Source: Corallium rubrum | Lineage: Eukaryota > Cnidaria > Anthozoa > Scleralcyonacea > Coralliidae | Assembly: GCA_964035015.1 (NCBI GenBank) | Contig: OZ036010.1 | Coordinates: 8,948,620 to 9,012,619 of the forward strand | Length of the DNA: 64,000 bases | Direction of reading: 5' to 3' | Shown: positions 27,611-37,965 of the stretch, in pieces | Layout of the letters: each line of letters starts with the position of its first letter | Position numbering within the stretch: position 1 is the first letter of the stretch | The notes under the pieces: generated by a model | The model's database searches: none | What the model saw: the letters and a program-made list of their open reading frames with translations, nothing else | Told to the model about the DNA's origin: nothing | Made by a program: the position numbers and the translations under genes

Positions 27611-28708
27611 CTAATACTTGCTTCTTTGACCCTTTCCTTCAATAACTGCCGTGATCCTTTTGTCCATGCTGTCAATAATTTTGTCAATTTCCTTAGAACT
27701 GAAACTTAACGTAGTTTCTTTGACCCGAATAGATAAATCCTTAAAGCTTTCTTTGGTAATTTGCTTTTCTAAAGCATCATTCTTTAATCGCATAGTTAGG
27801 GTATGGAAAAAATTTTCAATAGGATTCAAGTCAGGGCTTCGGGGAGGAATTTTGAACACTAATCCACGCACTTTGTCAATAGCACGCATTGCCATCTTTG
27901 AATTTTGCCTTGGGCACCCATCCATGAGAAATCTCTTCGCCTTTGGGTTTGAAGATTTTTGGAATGCTTTCGGGAATGCCGACTTGACAATTGCTGCAAA
28001 TTTCTTGCCCGTAATTGGGCCATCATACTGTTCACAGAGAACAACACCCTTGCCGTAGGATATAGCTACCATGAAGTTTACATTAATGGCACCTTCCTTC
28101 TTTCCTTTGGCAGTGCAATTAAATTTTAAACCTTCTCCCCGTTTTCTCCATTCCCGAGCTCGTGGTGCACGTGCCTGGTCGTAAGGGTTGATTTTGTACT
28201 GAAATCCTTTCCCATCCAAATAAAATGATAGACCAGTTCTCCAGAATTCGTCTCCTAACTTTTTCTTTCTAACCTTCCTGCAAAACTTCATCCTAGATTT
28301 TAGATCTTTGGCATGGAGAAGACCTTTTTTTCTCGTCTGTAAATACCAGTAACCCTCTTCATTCAAGTGATTACGAATAGTTCGACTGGTTACATGCTTT
28401 ACGCCACTTTCCAGCTGAATTCGCTTTGACGTAAAGGAACCTGCCTTCTCTCGGAGACTTGTTACAGAGCGCACTATACTTCTCTTGTCTTGAAGGGATA
28501 ATTTTGTTGGTCTCCCTTTATTTTGCTTTCTCTTATCAAAAATAGGCTCACCATTTAGTGGCTTCTTGGCGTGCTTATAAATTGCAGCTTTAGAGTACTG
28601 GGGAAACATTTTTAAAAGCGTCTTCCCTCGAATTTTTGACAGCTGGTATGCAGCTCTTATTTGAGCAGAATGTTCCAAACATACTTTTTGGCAAGTTTTT
28701 TTAGCCAT
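27611..28708 (-). CDS. Tc1/mariner-type DD34E transposase (unit 3)
   Basis: 365 aa, intact, with the same product as unit 2 and D165, D263 and E298 present. Unit 2 has at least one silent difference (C at about 23745 where units 1 and 3 have T). With two intact copies the element could still be supplied with active enzyme, if it is expressed. Confidence 0.9.
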   Translation of the reverse strand: MAKKTCQKVCLEHSAQIRAAYQLSKIRGKTLLKMFPQYSKAAIYKHAKKPLNGEPIFDKRKQNKGRPTKLSLQDKRSIVRSVTSLREKAGSFTSKRIQLESGVKHVTSRTIRNHLNEEGYWYLQTRKKGLLHAKDLKSRMKFCRKVRKKKLGDEFWRTGLSFYLDGKGFQYKINPYDQARAPRAREWRKRGEGLKFNCTAKGKKEGAINVNFMVAISYGKGVVLCEQYDGPITGKKFAAIVKSAFPKAFQKSSNPKAKRFLMDGCPRQNSKMAMRAIDKVRGLVFKIPPRSPDLNPIENFFHTLTMRLKNDALEKQITKESFKDLSIRVKETTLSFSSKEIDKIIDSMDKRITAVIEGKGQRSKY

Positions 28709-29050
28709 CTAAAATGAAAAAATGTTACCATTGTGGAATAACTACCATTAAAATACTGTTCAGAGGTAACCATATCAACGTTTAAAAATTGCACAGGTCA
28801 AGTAAATTACCTGAATCCAATTGAATAAAATACGTTTCACCTGAAAACAGATCATCTACAGACAACATCCAAAACTGTCCACCCCCCCCCCCCCCCACCC
28901 CCACCCCAACCACCCCCCCGTCATCAAAAAAATTTAATCAAGCCCTGAACTATATTCCTGATATACGGTCCTATATATATCTCAAATTGTATATTGAAAA
29001 TTCACGTTCAATTAATCTCAGAAAATGATTACGTGTCCTCTTTTTTCAGA

Positions 29051-29304
29051 CAATCCTGGAAAAAAATTCGTAGACTTTTTGAATTTTTATACTATTTCCC
29101 CCTCCCCCCCTACACAATGTTGGTATTTAGACGATATGACTTGCAAAATCGACTTTACCTTAACCAACATTGTGTAGGGGGGAGGGGGGAAGCAATTTTA
29201 GGGCATTAAGCGCATGAGTTTGGAGGAGTACGCATATTTTCATGACGTATTCTTAAATTTAGATATAGTTTTCAAAAAGTCTACGGGTATTTTTTCCAAG
29301 ATTG
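29051..29304. repeat. Terminal repeat T4
   Basis: 254 bp, same orientation as T1-T3. It ends at GATTG (29300-29304), followed by the duplicated TC (29305-29306) and then the resumed MITE sequence GATTAAATTCG. Confidence 0.8.
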
Positions 29305-29616
29305 TCGATTAAATTCGACAAATGAATTAAATTCATCTCGGCAATTAAATTCGTCTGAGTCAGACGGATAATGCGACGATAATGCGTGTTCGAGTTAGAT
29401 GACGAATTATCTTCGCATCGAATTAATTGTTTCGCTTGTCTGTGACAATTCGGTGCCATGTTTTCAAGAAGTCGTTTTCAGGATCCACGAGTTCAAGTAA
29501 CAACAATTAAATTCGACTGAAATTCGACGTTTAACTCGACGTCGCATTTACGTCACATTACCGACGAAGTTAATTCGAATTAAATTCGTCTATTGTGTGA
29601 CGTTTAGGGCAGGCCT
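29305..29616. mobile_element. Right piece of the interrupted host MITE
   Basis: It matches, in reverse complement, the rest of the element at 37180-37566 and ends with the inverted terminal sequence GACGTTTAGGGCAGGCC. With 17080-17151 it makes one element of about 385 bp. Confidence 0.75.
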
Positions 29617-29860
29617 CAATATCTAACGAACGAAGTGAGATATGAAAGAGCTGCAAACGTCAATCTTTATAACTTCAAAAGTTCTTTGAAATAAGAGTCT
29701 CCCCGGAACTTATTAATTTAATTTTAGAATAAACATATAAAGTATGTAATTACACAGTATGCATTTTCATTGTGTATATGACACAAGCCAACATGTACCT
29801 GCAGGTATTTTTCTCTCTGAAACCACTCTATGACGTCATCAAGTGTGACCGTCCATCCGT
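29617..29860. other. Short unassigned AT-rich stretch
   Basis: No gene, inverted repeat or RNA is recognised between the end of the MITE and the tetranucleotide array. Confidence 0.4.
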
Positions 29861-29863
29861 TGG

Positions 29864-30660
<797 letters not shown>

Positions 30661-30775
30661 AAGGTAGATTTAGAGGTAGAGGTAGAGTAGAGTGATTTCA
30701 AGCAATTTCACTTTTTTTGCGGAGTAGAGTAGAGTAGAATGGAGCAGAGGGGAGTAGACCAGAGTAGAGTGGATT
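30661..30775. repeat. Degenerate AGAGT pentamer repeats
   Basis: Short runs of AGAGT/AGAGG-type units adjoin the tetranucleotide array. Confidence 0.5.
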
Positions 30776-31700
30776 TTGCTTGTAAGTTTGTGCAGAATTG
30801 ACAGCCACACAAACGTCATGGGCTCTTGAGAATGGAAGTGATACGGATTTTGACGGCTTTTTGAAGATCTCCGTGAAGCGAAGCGTACCCCAGGTAGTGT
30901 CCTGACACGTTAGCGGCTAGATCGTCAGGCAGCTTATACTACGGTGCCCTGACAAGCCAGTCACTGTAGCAATATATTCTGGGTGTTCGACGGAATCGTA
31001 CGCTAGACCGTAGCTAGCTAACTTGGTACAAAATAAAGTGCATTTCAATAGATCGTAGCACAGCTAGGAATGAGAATGCAAGCGACATTTTTGACGCCAA
31101 ACAGGGCACCGCTCTTTAGCACTTTGTCTGGTTTTTCTTAGGACTTATGGTCTCTTCTGTACAAAACTTCTTCCACACACTTGAGACTACGGCAAAGGAA
31201 ATATTCAGGGAACGCGCAATGTGGGTAAATTTGCTGGGGAAGACACCGGCAGCTGGAACTCTGCCTTCTAGTATTATTTTATTTACGACAAATGACTTCA
31301 AATCCTTCGAAAATGGTTGCCACTTTTGTTGTTGTCAATTGACCTTATTAAACGTCGGTTCAAAATCTTACTTGACAACATGTTGATCAACCGTTGCAAC
31401 TATCTGTGTGACCTCATTAAACACTCAACCTTATTCTGTGACTCAACCACATTCCGCAGTACATGACTAAAAAAATTGTATTCATAGTTTTTCCCCTCCT
31501 GACAGTGTTGAGACAAAAGCATAATGATTTCACAAAACGTTTTTTTAAAAGGATTTTGGATTTAAGAGAAAAAGTAGAAAAGTAATAATACAATGCCTTG
31601 GTATAAATGTAAAAAAGTAGGTGAAAGTGCAAAAATTAGGTGAAGGAAACAATTCTGGATCCATCCCCATTCTATTGTTCTTAAAACGTTTGACTGTGGT
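30776..31700. other. Intergenic DNA with a possible transposase remnant
   Basis: The minus-strand stretch 31116-31301 encodes a peptide resembling the paired-type helix-turn-helix of Tc1/mariner transposases (ARSLNISFAVVSSVWKKFC), but no catalytic part follows. Nothing else is recognised. The paraoxonase-like gene's stop codon lies at the edge. Confidence 0.3.
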
Positions 31701-32018
31701 TTACAATGCTACGACTTCACAGTACATCAAATTACTAAAGACAGTTCCAATCAATAATTTGCCCTTGTAATACGCTGCAGAGCTCGCAGCTTTTAGCTCA
31801 CCATCTCCCTTGGTCGAATAGGCTTCCATGATGTCTTCTACTTTGAAAGGAACATCGCCGTTCTCCTCTCTGCTCAACTTCACTTGAAACACCCTTGCAG
31901 TGCAAGGTTTGCTGAAATTTTGAATGTATTCAAGGAAGCTAATACTCACGCTACCAGCCCAAATGTGGCCATTCTCATCGACAAAAACATTGTCAAGCCC
32001 GGCACCAATAGCGATTAC
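31701..32018 (-). CDS. Paraoxonase/arylesterase-like gene, last exon
   Basis: The exon begins after a good acceptor (TTTGCCAG before GTAATCGC) and ends with TAA at 31701-31703. It encodes a segment like the C-terminal blade of the paraoxonase (PON) six-bladed propeller: AGLDNVFVDENGHIWAG, then SSAAYYKGKLLIGTVFSNLMYCEV. PON proteins are calcium-dependent lactonases/arylesterases, often secreted or membrane-bound. It joins in frame to the exon at 32756-32837. The coding region looks undisturbed, so the gene may be functional in spite of its repeat-filled introns. Confidence 0.75.
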   Translation of the reverse strand, partial: VIAIGAGLDNVFVDENGHIWAGSVSISFLEYIQNFSKPCTARVFQVKLSREENGDVPFKVEDIMEAYSTKGDGELKAASSAAYYKGKLLIGTVFSNLMYCEVVAL

Positions 32019-32139
32019 CTGGCAAAGGAGAAATCTGGCTGTGAAAGAGTTAACCTATTTCATTAAGCTTCTCCCTCCTTCAGGTGCTAGTAAATTGCTT
32101 AATAACACAAGTGCCATTTGCTATCAGTCAGTCGGTTCG

Positions 32140-32455
<316 letters not shown>

Positions 32456-32465
32456 GTCGGGTCGG

Positions 32466-32692
32466 GTCCAAGTCCAAGTCCAAGTCCAAGTCCAAGTCCA
32501 AGTCCAAGGCCAAGGCCAAGGCCAAGGCCAAGTCCAAGTCCAAGGCCAAGGCCAAGGCCAAGTCCAAGTCCAAGGCCAAGGCCAAGTCCAAGTCCAAGGC
32601 CAAGTCCAAGTCCAAGTCCAAGTCCAAGTCCAAGTCCAAGGCCAAGGCCAAGTCCAAGGCCAAGTCCAAGTCCAAGTCAAGCCAAGCCAAGT
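32466..32692. repeat. Hexanucleotide array (AAGTCC/AAGGCC)n
   Basis: About 38 hexamers alternate between AAGTCC and AAGGCC in irregular runs. It lies directly after the tetranucleotide array. Confidence 0.9.
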
Positions 32693-32755
32693 CAAGCCAA
32701 GTATCAGGCCACTACTCTTACTGATCAACTACATGTAAAGTAGTAAATATCGTAC

Positions 32756-32837
32756 CTGTTGTATTTCCAGAGAATTGTCATCATTACGCTTATGGACCAA
32801 AATTTCTCCTCCCAAAACAGAAACCACGAAAACATAT
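32756..32837 (-). CDS. Paraoxonase/arylesterase-like gene, internal exon
   Basis: An 82-bp exon between an acceptor (TTGCTAG) and a donor (CAG|GTACGA). It supplies a beta strand (YVFVVSVLGGEILVHKR) between the GINVDKTGK end of the previous exon and the IAIGAGLDNVF start of the next. Phases agree on both sides, which is the main support for this small exon. Confidence 0.7.
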
Positions 32838-32916
32838 CTAGCAACAAATTAAGACTAAGTGTGGATTACACTTCCGAATTTTCTTCTACACTATGTCGAC
32901 TAAACAATGGCATCAT

Positions 32917-33798
32917 GCAGGGGCGCACATTCGAAACCTTTTTTTTTTTGGGGGGGGGGGGGGGGGTGCTTTTCGTTCTGAGACCGACTTTTTTTAGCAG
33001 TAGTGTCGAAGCTATGCACCTTCCCAGCACCAAATTTATATGCCCTGAAACACTATTTAGCTCTCAGGCGAATATTTCGGTCAAAAAGGCACGGTAAGCT
33101 GATTGTCATTTTACGCTTTTTTCCCATGAAAAATGAAAATTGACATATTTACCGAGCTACATCCTCCATAGGCATTTATTTCCCAGCTTCTTTCTTTCAT
33201 AAGGGGGTGCAAATAAATTAAAAACATCTGCGGAGGAGGTAGCGTACCCAGTTAAAGCTCGAGAAATCCCATACTATACCTACTCAAATTAAATTTATCA
33301 TGCTCGTATGAATCAACGTGGACGAATTAGGTTTAAAATTAAATATTTTAAAACTTTGTCAAAGTTATTTTGAATTTCCGTGAGCCAACACTATGGAATA
33401 CAGCCCTAAAACAAGTACTTTCTCAGGTATATGGAAACAGACCTCTATCGGGATAAGAAAAATCCCGATTGAAGACCACATCTATAAAATCAGGATTTTT
33501 CTTCAGTATCGCGATCGAGGTCGCGTCGGGATTCAGGATTTTGAAGCAAAATCGGATAAATACCCGAGGAAATCGGAATGGTTGGATACTCTGGATCAGT
33601 CTATTTGATAAGTTTAACGACCATCTCTCCTTAAACTCATTTCCTCATGATCAAGTTCCCAAAACCATCACACCGGACGGTCAAGACGGACCGAAAAGGT
33701 AGTCGGATCGACAATTCGGGACCGACTTTTTCAACCGACTCTCAATTGTTGGGGGGTGTCACACACCCCACGCACCCCCTAATGTGCGCCCCTGGCAA
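32917..33798. repeat. Possible DNA-transposon remnant with GGGGCGCACATT ends
   Basis: GCAGGGGCGCACATT at 32917 is found inverted at 33781-33798. The interior has a long G-run and no gene. It lies within the intron between 32838 and 35007. Confidence 0.45.
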
Positions 33799-33855
33799 TC
33801 AAGTCAAAGTTGACAAAGAGATAAAAGTGTTACGTAATGCGTTTACTGTTAAGTA

Positions 33856-34004
33856 ATATATCAACGACGAGTTGGAGTGTCTCATCAGGGGATCCAAACA
33901 CGAGAAAACATGATGAAAGCACGAGGCTGAAGGCCGAGTGGTTTTATTGTTTTCGAGTGTTTGGATTCCCCTGATGAAACACGATAAACGAGTTGTTGAT
34001 ATGG
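33856..34004. repeat. MITE-like palindrome (about 150 bp)
   Basis: Arms of about 52 bp at 33856-33910 and 33948-34004 are inverted copies (around ATCCAAACACGAGAAAACA). A related half-copy occurs at about 34915-34975. Confidence 0.65.
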
Positions 34005-34320
34005 CATCTCAATCGAGCGATTTCAATTGGAAAATGCGATTTCAATTGGAAAATGCAAATAAAATAAATCCTCTTGAGATTTTAGTCTTGACTGTGTGTA
34101 AAACTTATTCATACAGCAACTTGTTTATTTTGCATAGATAATTGAGATGTTAAGAATTAGATGAACACTGGTTTTCATCTAATGGGTCGCTTTCAATCAC
34201 GTGGTCGCCGGCCCCGTTGGGGTGGTGAAACAACACGAAATGTTTGGATAAGGATAGAGCTAAATTCCCATAGGATAAACATGGTACACCAATATGGCCG
34301 CCATTTCATTGTTTCGGTAC

Positions 34321-34796
34321 ACCCAGGCGCACAACTAGGGGGGTGGGGGGTGGGGGGTGTGCAACCCCTGCCCTTTTTGTGAGACCTCTAACACTAGGTT
34401 AGACATTAGATAAACAGATAATCAATCGTCTGTTGTAGTACGCAATCCAATTCTCCGCAAATCTGGCGAGACTCAGAGGCTTCTAGCAGTGGGCCCGGGA
34501 GTCAGCTAGGCTGAATATAATTATGATAAATTTTAAATATGCGAGACCAAAACAAAAATTATCGCAACCGAAAATACGAGAAAAGCGTCCTCAAAATGCA
34601 GGAAATGCCGTTTCAGAAACTCAAAATTCAAAACTTTTCGGGGGGAGGGGGGAAGGGCATGCCTCCGGACCCCCTAGAATCTCTGCTTCCCATGCCACTG
34701 GCTTCTAATCCCAAATTGTTTAGAATACTGAACGACTTTGCCCTTTTTTGGCGTTCAACCACTGCCCTCGAAATTTTCTAGTTGCGCTCCTGACGC
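34321..34796. repeat. Inverted-repeat element with short ends
   Basis: CAGGCGCACAACTAG at 34324 pairs with CTAGTTGCGCTCCTG near 34779-34794. No gene inside; G-runs lie near both ends. Confidence 0.4.
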
Positions 34797-35007
34797 CAAT
34801 ATTGCCGCCGTGGTCGGGGGACGTACTGGAGTATCCAACTTCAATCAGGTGACTGGATCAACTATTGTATTTGGCGGATTATCTCATGAATTATTAAAGA
34901 GTTTGAGATGTAATATATCAACAACAAGATCCAAACACGAGAAAACATGATGAAAGCATGAGGCCTAAGAATGAGTTTGAGATACATCACTATAAATAAA
35001 GTCTTAC

Positions 35008-35185
35008 TTTCCTGTCTTGTCCACATTTATCCCATTCGATATCACGAATTCACTGGCAGCAATGTTGGAGTGTGTCCCATTATAAAAGACAACATTTCCT
35101 GTACTCAGTGGGTAAAATATTTCAACTTGCTTCAGTAGATAATTATCATAGTAATGATCATTGGTGACGTAAAAACTGTCAGGAC
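35008..35185 (-). CDS. Paraoxonase/arylesterase-like gene, internal exon
   Basis: A 178-bp exon with acceptor TTGTTGTTACAG before GTCCTGACAG and donor AAA|GTAAGA. It encodes GPDSFYVTNDHYY, the paraoxonase signature that includes a calcium-binding Asn-Asp pair, followed by NVVFYNG and an ISNGINVD motif (NGI is also a calcium-site region in the family). It joins in phase to the exon at 37594-37918. Confidence 0.8.
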
Positions 35186-35700
35186 CTGTAACAACAAAGA
35201 CATTAGTCTGAGAATGGGGTACGTCTATTATAATAATCCAAACAGCATAATCCAAACGGATTTTGGAAATTCACACCCCCTATAATATACCCCGAGAACA
35301 AAAAATGTTTACGGTGATGTCATTCACATACAGGGGTGGACGGGTGGTGATAGAGGGGGGCAGGGAGGGCTACAGCCTCCCTGTTGGGAACAATTAGCCC
35401 CCTATCAGGAACACTTACACCCCTATGGAGGGAACATTTGTTATTTGTTGAGGAATGATTTGTAAGAAAAATCGCAGATTTATAACAATTAAAAAATATA
35501 AAAAATAAAGTTTGGCCTTTTTAAACCACTTTTTATGGCTATAATAAACAAGCAACTCAGCAAGTTATTACAGGGTTTTCTCCATTTCGACCTCAGACTA
35601 AGTGCTTAATGGTTTGTAAGTGGCTAATGTAATTATTTTCCACTGATACTAACAGACGTTTGGTTGACGTCCGTCAAGTTCAATTATACTCAGAAAAGAT
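35186..35700. other. Intron sequence without recognised element
   Basis: AT-rich intron DNA with no gene or clear repeat seen. Confidence 0.4.
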
Positions 35701-35704
35701 TTTG

Positions 35705-36230
35705 AGCCCCAGAGTCAGACAAAATCTCAGAAATCTTTTCTGAGTGATTGAGTTTGACGAACGTCCACCAAACGTCTATTACATTGCACCAAGCTCGCAA
35801 ACGTACCACATGCACTATACGTCAACTTATATCACTTTAAATACGTCTTATATGCAAACACTACCATTTAGGACCACATATGAGTACGAATTTAAAACCT
35901 TAGCTCTCCATCTGAGCCTCAATGGTTAGAGCGTCTAAGGGTCATTAGAAGGTTGCAGGTTCGAACCATGTCTGGGGTCTCAGAAATCTCTTCTGAGTGA
36001 TTGAGCTTGACGAAGGTCCAGCGAACGTCTGTTACATTACACCAAGCTCACAAACGTACCACATGCACTACATGTATACGTAGAACTTATCATATCACTT
36101 TAACTACATCTGATATGCAAACGCTACCACTTAGGAGCACATATGACGATGAATTTGCAACATTTGCTCTCCATCTGAGCCTCAATGGTTAGAGCGTCTG
36201 ACTGATCATTAGAAGGTTGCAGGTTCGAAC
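35705..36230 (+). repeat. Two tandem copies of a tRNA-like SINE
   Basis: Two units of about 260 bp each contain a tRNA-like part: an A box-like TGGTTAGAGCGTCT and a B box GGTTCGAAC (35914-35965 and 36186-36230). Each also has a conserved non-tRNA segment (ACGTACCACATGCAC) and a GTCTCAGAAA tail. A third partial copy resumes at 36788. The internal pol III promoter boxes support a SINE. These are not functional tRNA genes, because no acceptor stem can be formed. Confidence 0.65.
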
Positions 36231-36778
36231 TAGCCTAGTTTCTAAGCCTTTCGTTTCCGCCATGAGCTTGGCCGCGTAGTTGGTTTGGGTTCTTGGGAAT
36301 AGGCTGGAAATGAGAAGGCCTAGCAACATTCGTAAAAAGTCCTGCCCAGAATCGTTCTGGCCCTTCGAGTGTTCCTGTGATCTAGCGTAGCGACAGTATA
36401 TTATATAAAAAGCATAAGGATGTCTGCGAAGATTTTACCAAAGATCTTGGCGATCGAAAGAAGGAAATTATGGAATATATTCCAATTGGAGCTCGAAATG
36501 AAAATTTAAGTGTTTAACTTTCAACTTTTGGCGGTTGCAGAAGGAAAGCTATATAGTGATAAGAAAGCTAGGCCAGTGAACCTTCGTCGATCCGAGGTGA
36601 GTAGGCTTCTATTATTTTATGCAGATGGAAATAGTAAGTGTTGGGAAACACTTCGAACGTCTAACATCACAATTCTTCCTCAATAAACAACTGAGCTGTA
36701 AAGTGAAAGTGTTTACGAATTTTTGCTAGGCCGTTCGGACCACTTCTGTCAACCGAGGAAGGCCTAGAAACTAGGCTA
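36231..36778. mobile_element. TIR transposon inserted in the SINE B box, 9-bp target duplication
   Basis: 548 bp with terminal inverted repeats (TAGCCTAGTTTCTAAGCCTT on the left, the inverse with one change on the right). It is flanked by GGTTCGAAC (36222-36230) and GGTTCTAAC (36779-36787), a 9-bp duplication with one mismatch. The SINE sequence continues directly after it. No coding capacity. An 8-9 bp duplication points to the hAT or Mutator-like superfamilies. Confidence 0.7.
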
Positions 36779-36787
36779 GGTTCTAAC

Positions 36788-36920
36788 CTTGTCTGCGTGG
36801 GGTCTCAGAAAACTTTTCTGAGCGGTAATTGAGCTTGACGAACGTCCACCAAACCGTCTGTTACATTACACCAAGCTCGCAAACGTACCACATGCACTAT
36901 ATGTATACGTACAACCACTA
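36788..36920 (+). repeat. Remainder of the split SINE and a third partial unit
   Basis: It continues the second SINE unit after the inserted transposon (GTCTGCGTGGGGTCTCAGAAAA) and then starts another unit (GACGAACGTCCACCAAAC). Confidence 0.6.
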
Positions 36921-37179
36921 ATTTCACTGACAATGATGGAAATACCATTTCTCATTTTTTAAAGTGCAAAATGTTCCTAAGGGAACATTCTCCTCTATAT
37001 TCTAGCCCCATGGCAGGGACCTAGCCCCCGTGTTTGAGAACAATTCTTGGTGCAGCCACCCTAGGCCTGTATAACGGCATATTGTACACTAATAAGCAGT
37101 GCGAGTGTTAGAAAATGAATTGCCAATTCACAACAGGTACAAAATACTGCATTATTACTGTATGAAATAGGTACAATAA

Positions 37180-37566
37180 CTAAGGCCTACGCTAAACCTC
37201 GCACGATAGACGAATTTAATTCGGATTAACTTCGTCGGTAATGCGACGTAAATACGACGTCGAGTAAAACGTCGAATTTCCGTCGAATTTAACTGTTTTA
37301 CTTGAACGCGTGGAGCCTGAAAACGACTTCTTAACGCCGAATTGTCACAGACAGAAGAGAAACATTTAATTCGACGCGACGATATTTCGTCGTGTAACTC
37401 GAACACGCCTTATCGTCGCATTATCCGTCTGACTTAGACGAGTTTAATTCATGTGTCGAATTTAATCGAGTTACACGTTGCAGTTTCGTCGAATAAAATT
37501 CAAGCAATTCAATTCGTCTGAATTAAATTCAATTCATCTATCGTGCGACGTTTAGCACAGGCCTAA
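37180..37566. mobile_element. Uninterrupted MITE, relative of the one carrying the Rep array
   Basis: About 387 bp with inverted ends (AGGCCTACGCTAAACC / GTTTAGCACAGGCCT) and many TCGAATTTAAT-like motifs. Its reverse complement aligns along its length with 17080-17151 plus 29305-29616. The point matching the array insertion is at about 37465-37470, where GAGTTA occurs without interruption. Confidence 0.75.
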
Positions 37567-37593
37567 GATGATTTACGAATTCTCCAAACTTAC

Positions 37594-37918
37594 CCACTGC
37601 AACAACATCATTTGGGAAATAAATATTGTCATCTGTTACTGTTCTCCTGTGCTTTAGCGCTAACGTCTCTTGATCAAACTGGAATATCTCAATACTTTCT
37701 TTGCCGCCACCATGATTTACGACAAACAAAGATGTTTCTCCAGTTACTGGGTCAGTATAAAAATCAATGCCATGTGGAACAAAGTCAGACTTGTCAAAAT
37801 TTTCCAGCACTACTTCTTTAAGTCCTTGGTCAGGTTTATTGTAGTCAAATGCGTAGAGGTTCCCTTCACGATTCAACATAGCTGGGTAACTATGAGGTCC
37901 AATGTTATACTTTAGACC
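37594..37918 (-). CDS. Paraoxonase/arylesterase-like gene, exon
   Basis: A 325-bp exon with acceptor AAATAG before GGTCTAAAG and donor GTGG|GTAAGT. It encodes a typical paraoxonase stretch: GLKYNIGPHSYPA, an HGIDFY motif, SLFVVNHGGGKESIEIFQF and PNDVVAVG. HGI, VVNH and PNDVVA are family hallmarks, and the PND Asn is a calcium ligand in PON1. Earlier exons must lie at higher coordinates; I could not find them in the window, where a minisatellite and element B follow. Confidence 0.8.
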
Positions 37919-37965
37919 CTATTTAATAATGTGTAAATGTATTTGATTACCGTAGAGGTAGCGGC

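Larger units (their letters stand above)
17152..29304. mobile_element. Tandem array of a Rep + DDE-transposase element (three units, four terminal repeats)
   Basis: Four copies of a roughly 250-bp repeat (starting at 17152, 21122, 25084 and 29051) flank and separate three near-identical bodies. Each body holds a plus-strand HUH/SF3 Rep gene and a converging minus-strand DD34E transposase gene, with a large palindrome between them. Unit spacing is 3970, 3962 and 3967 bp; most differences lie in G, C and T runs. All units have the same orientation. TC stands on both sides of the whole array, and the related uninterrupted site has one TC, so the array as a whole behaves as one insertion. It may have arisen by rolling-circle-type replication or by recombination between terminal repeats; this is inference. 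Confidence 0.85.

Noticed and set aside
17152-29304. T1-T4 as LTRs of a retroelement
   Set aside because: There is no reverse transcriptase, primer-binding site or polypurine tract; the repeats are palindromic and do not start with TG and end with CA.
35914-35965. Functional tRNA gene
   Set aside because: A- and B-box-like motifs are present, but no complete cloverleaf with acceptor stem can be formed, and the unit is tandemly repeated with a non-tRNA body, as in a SINE.
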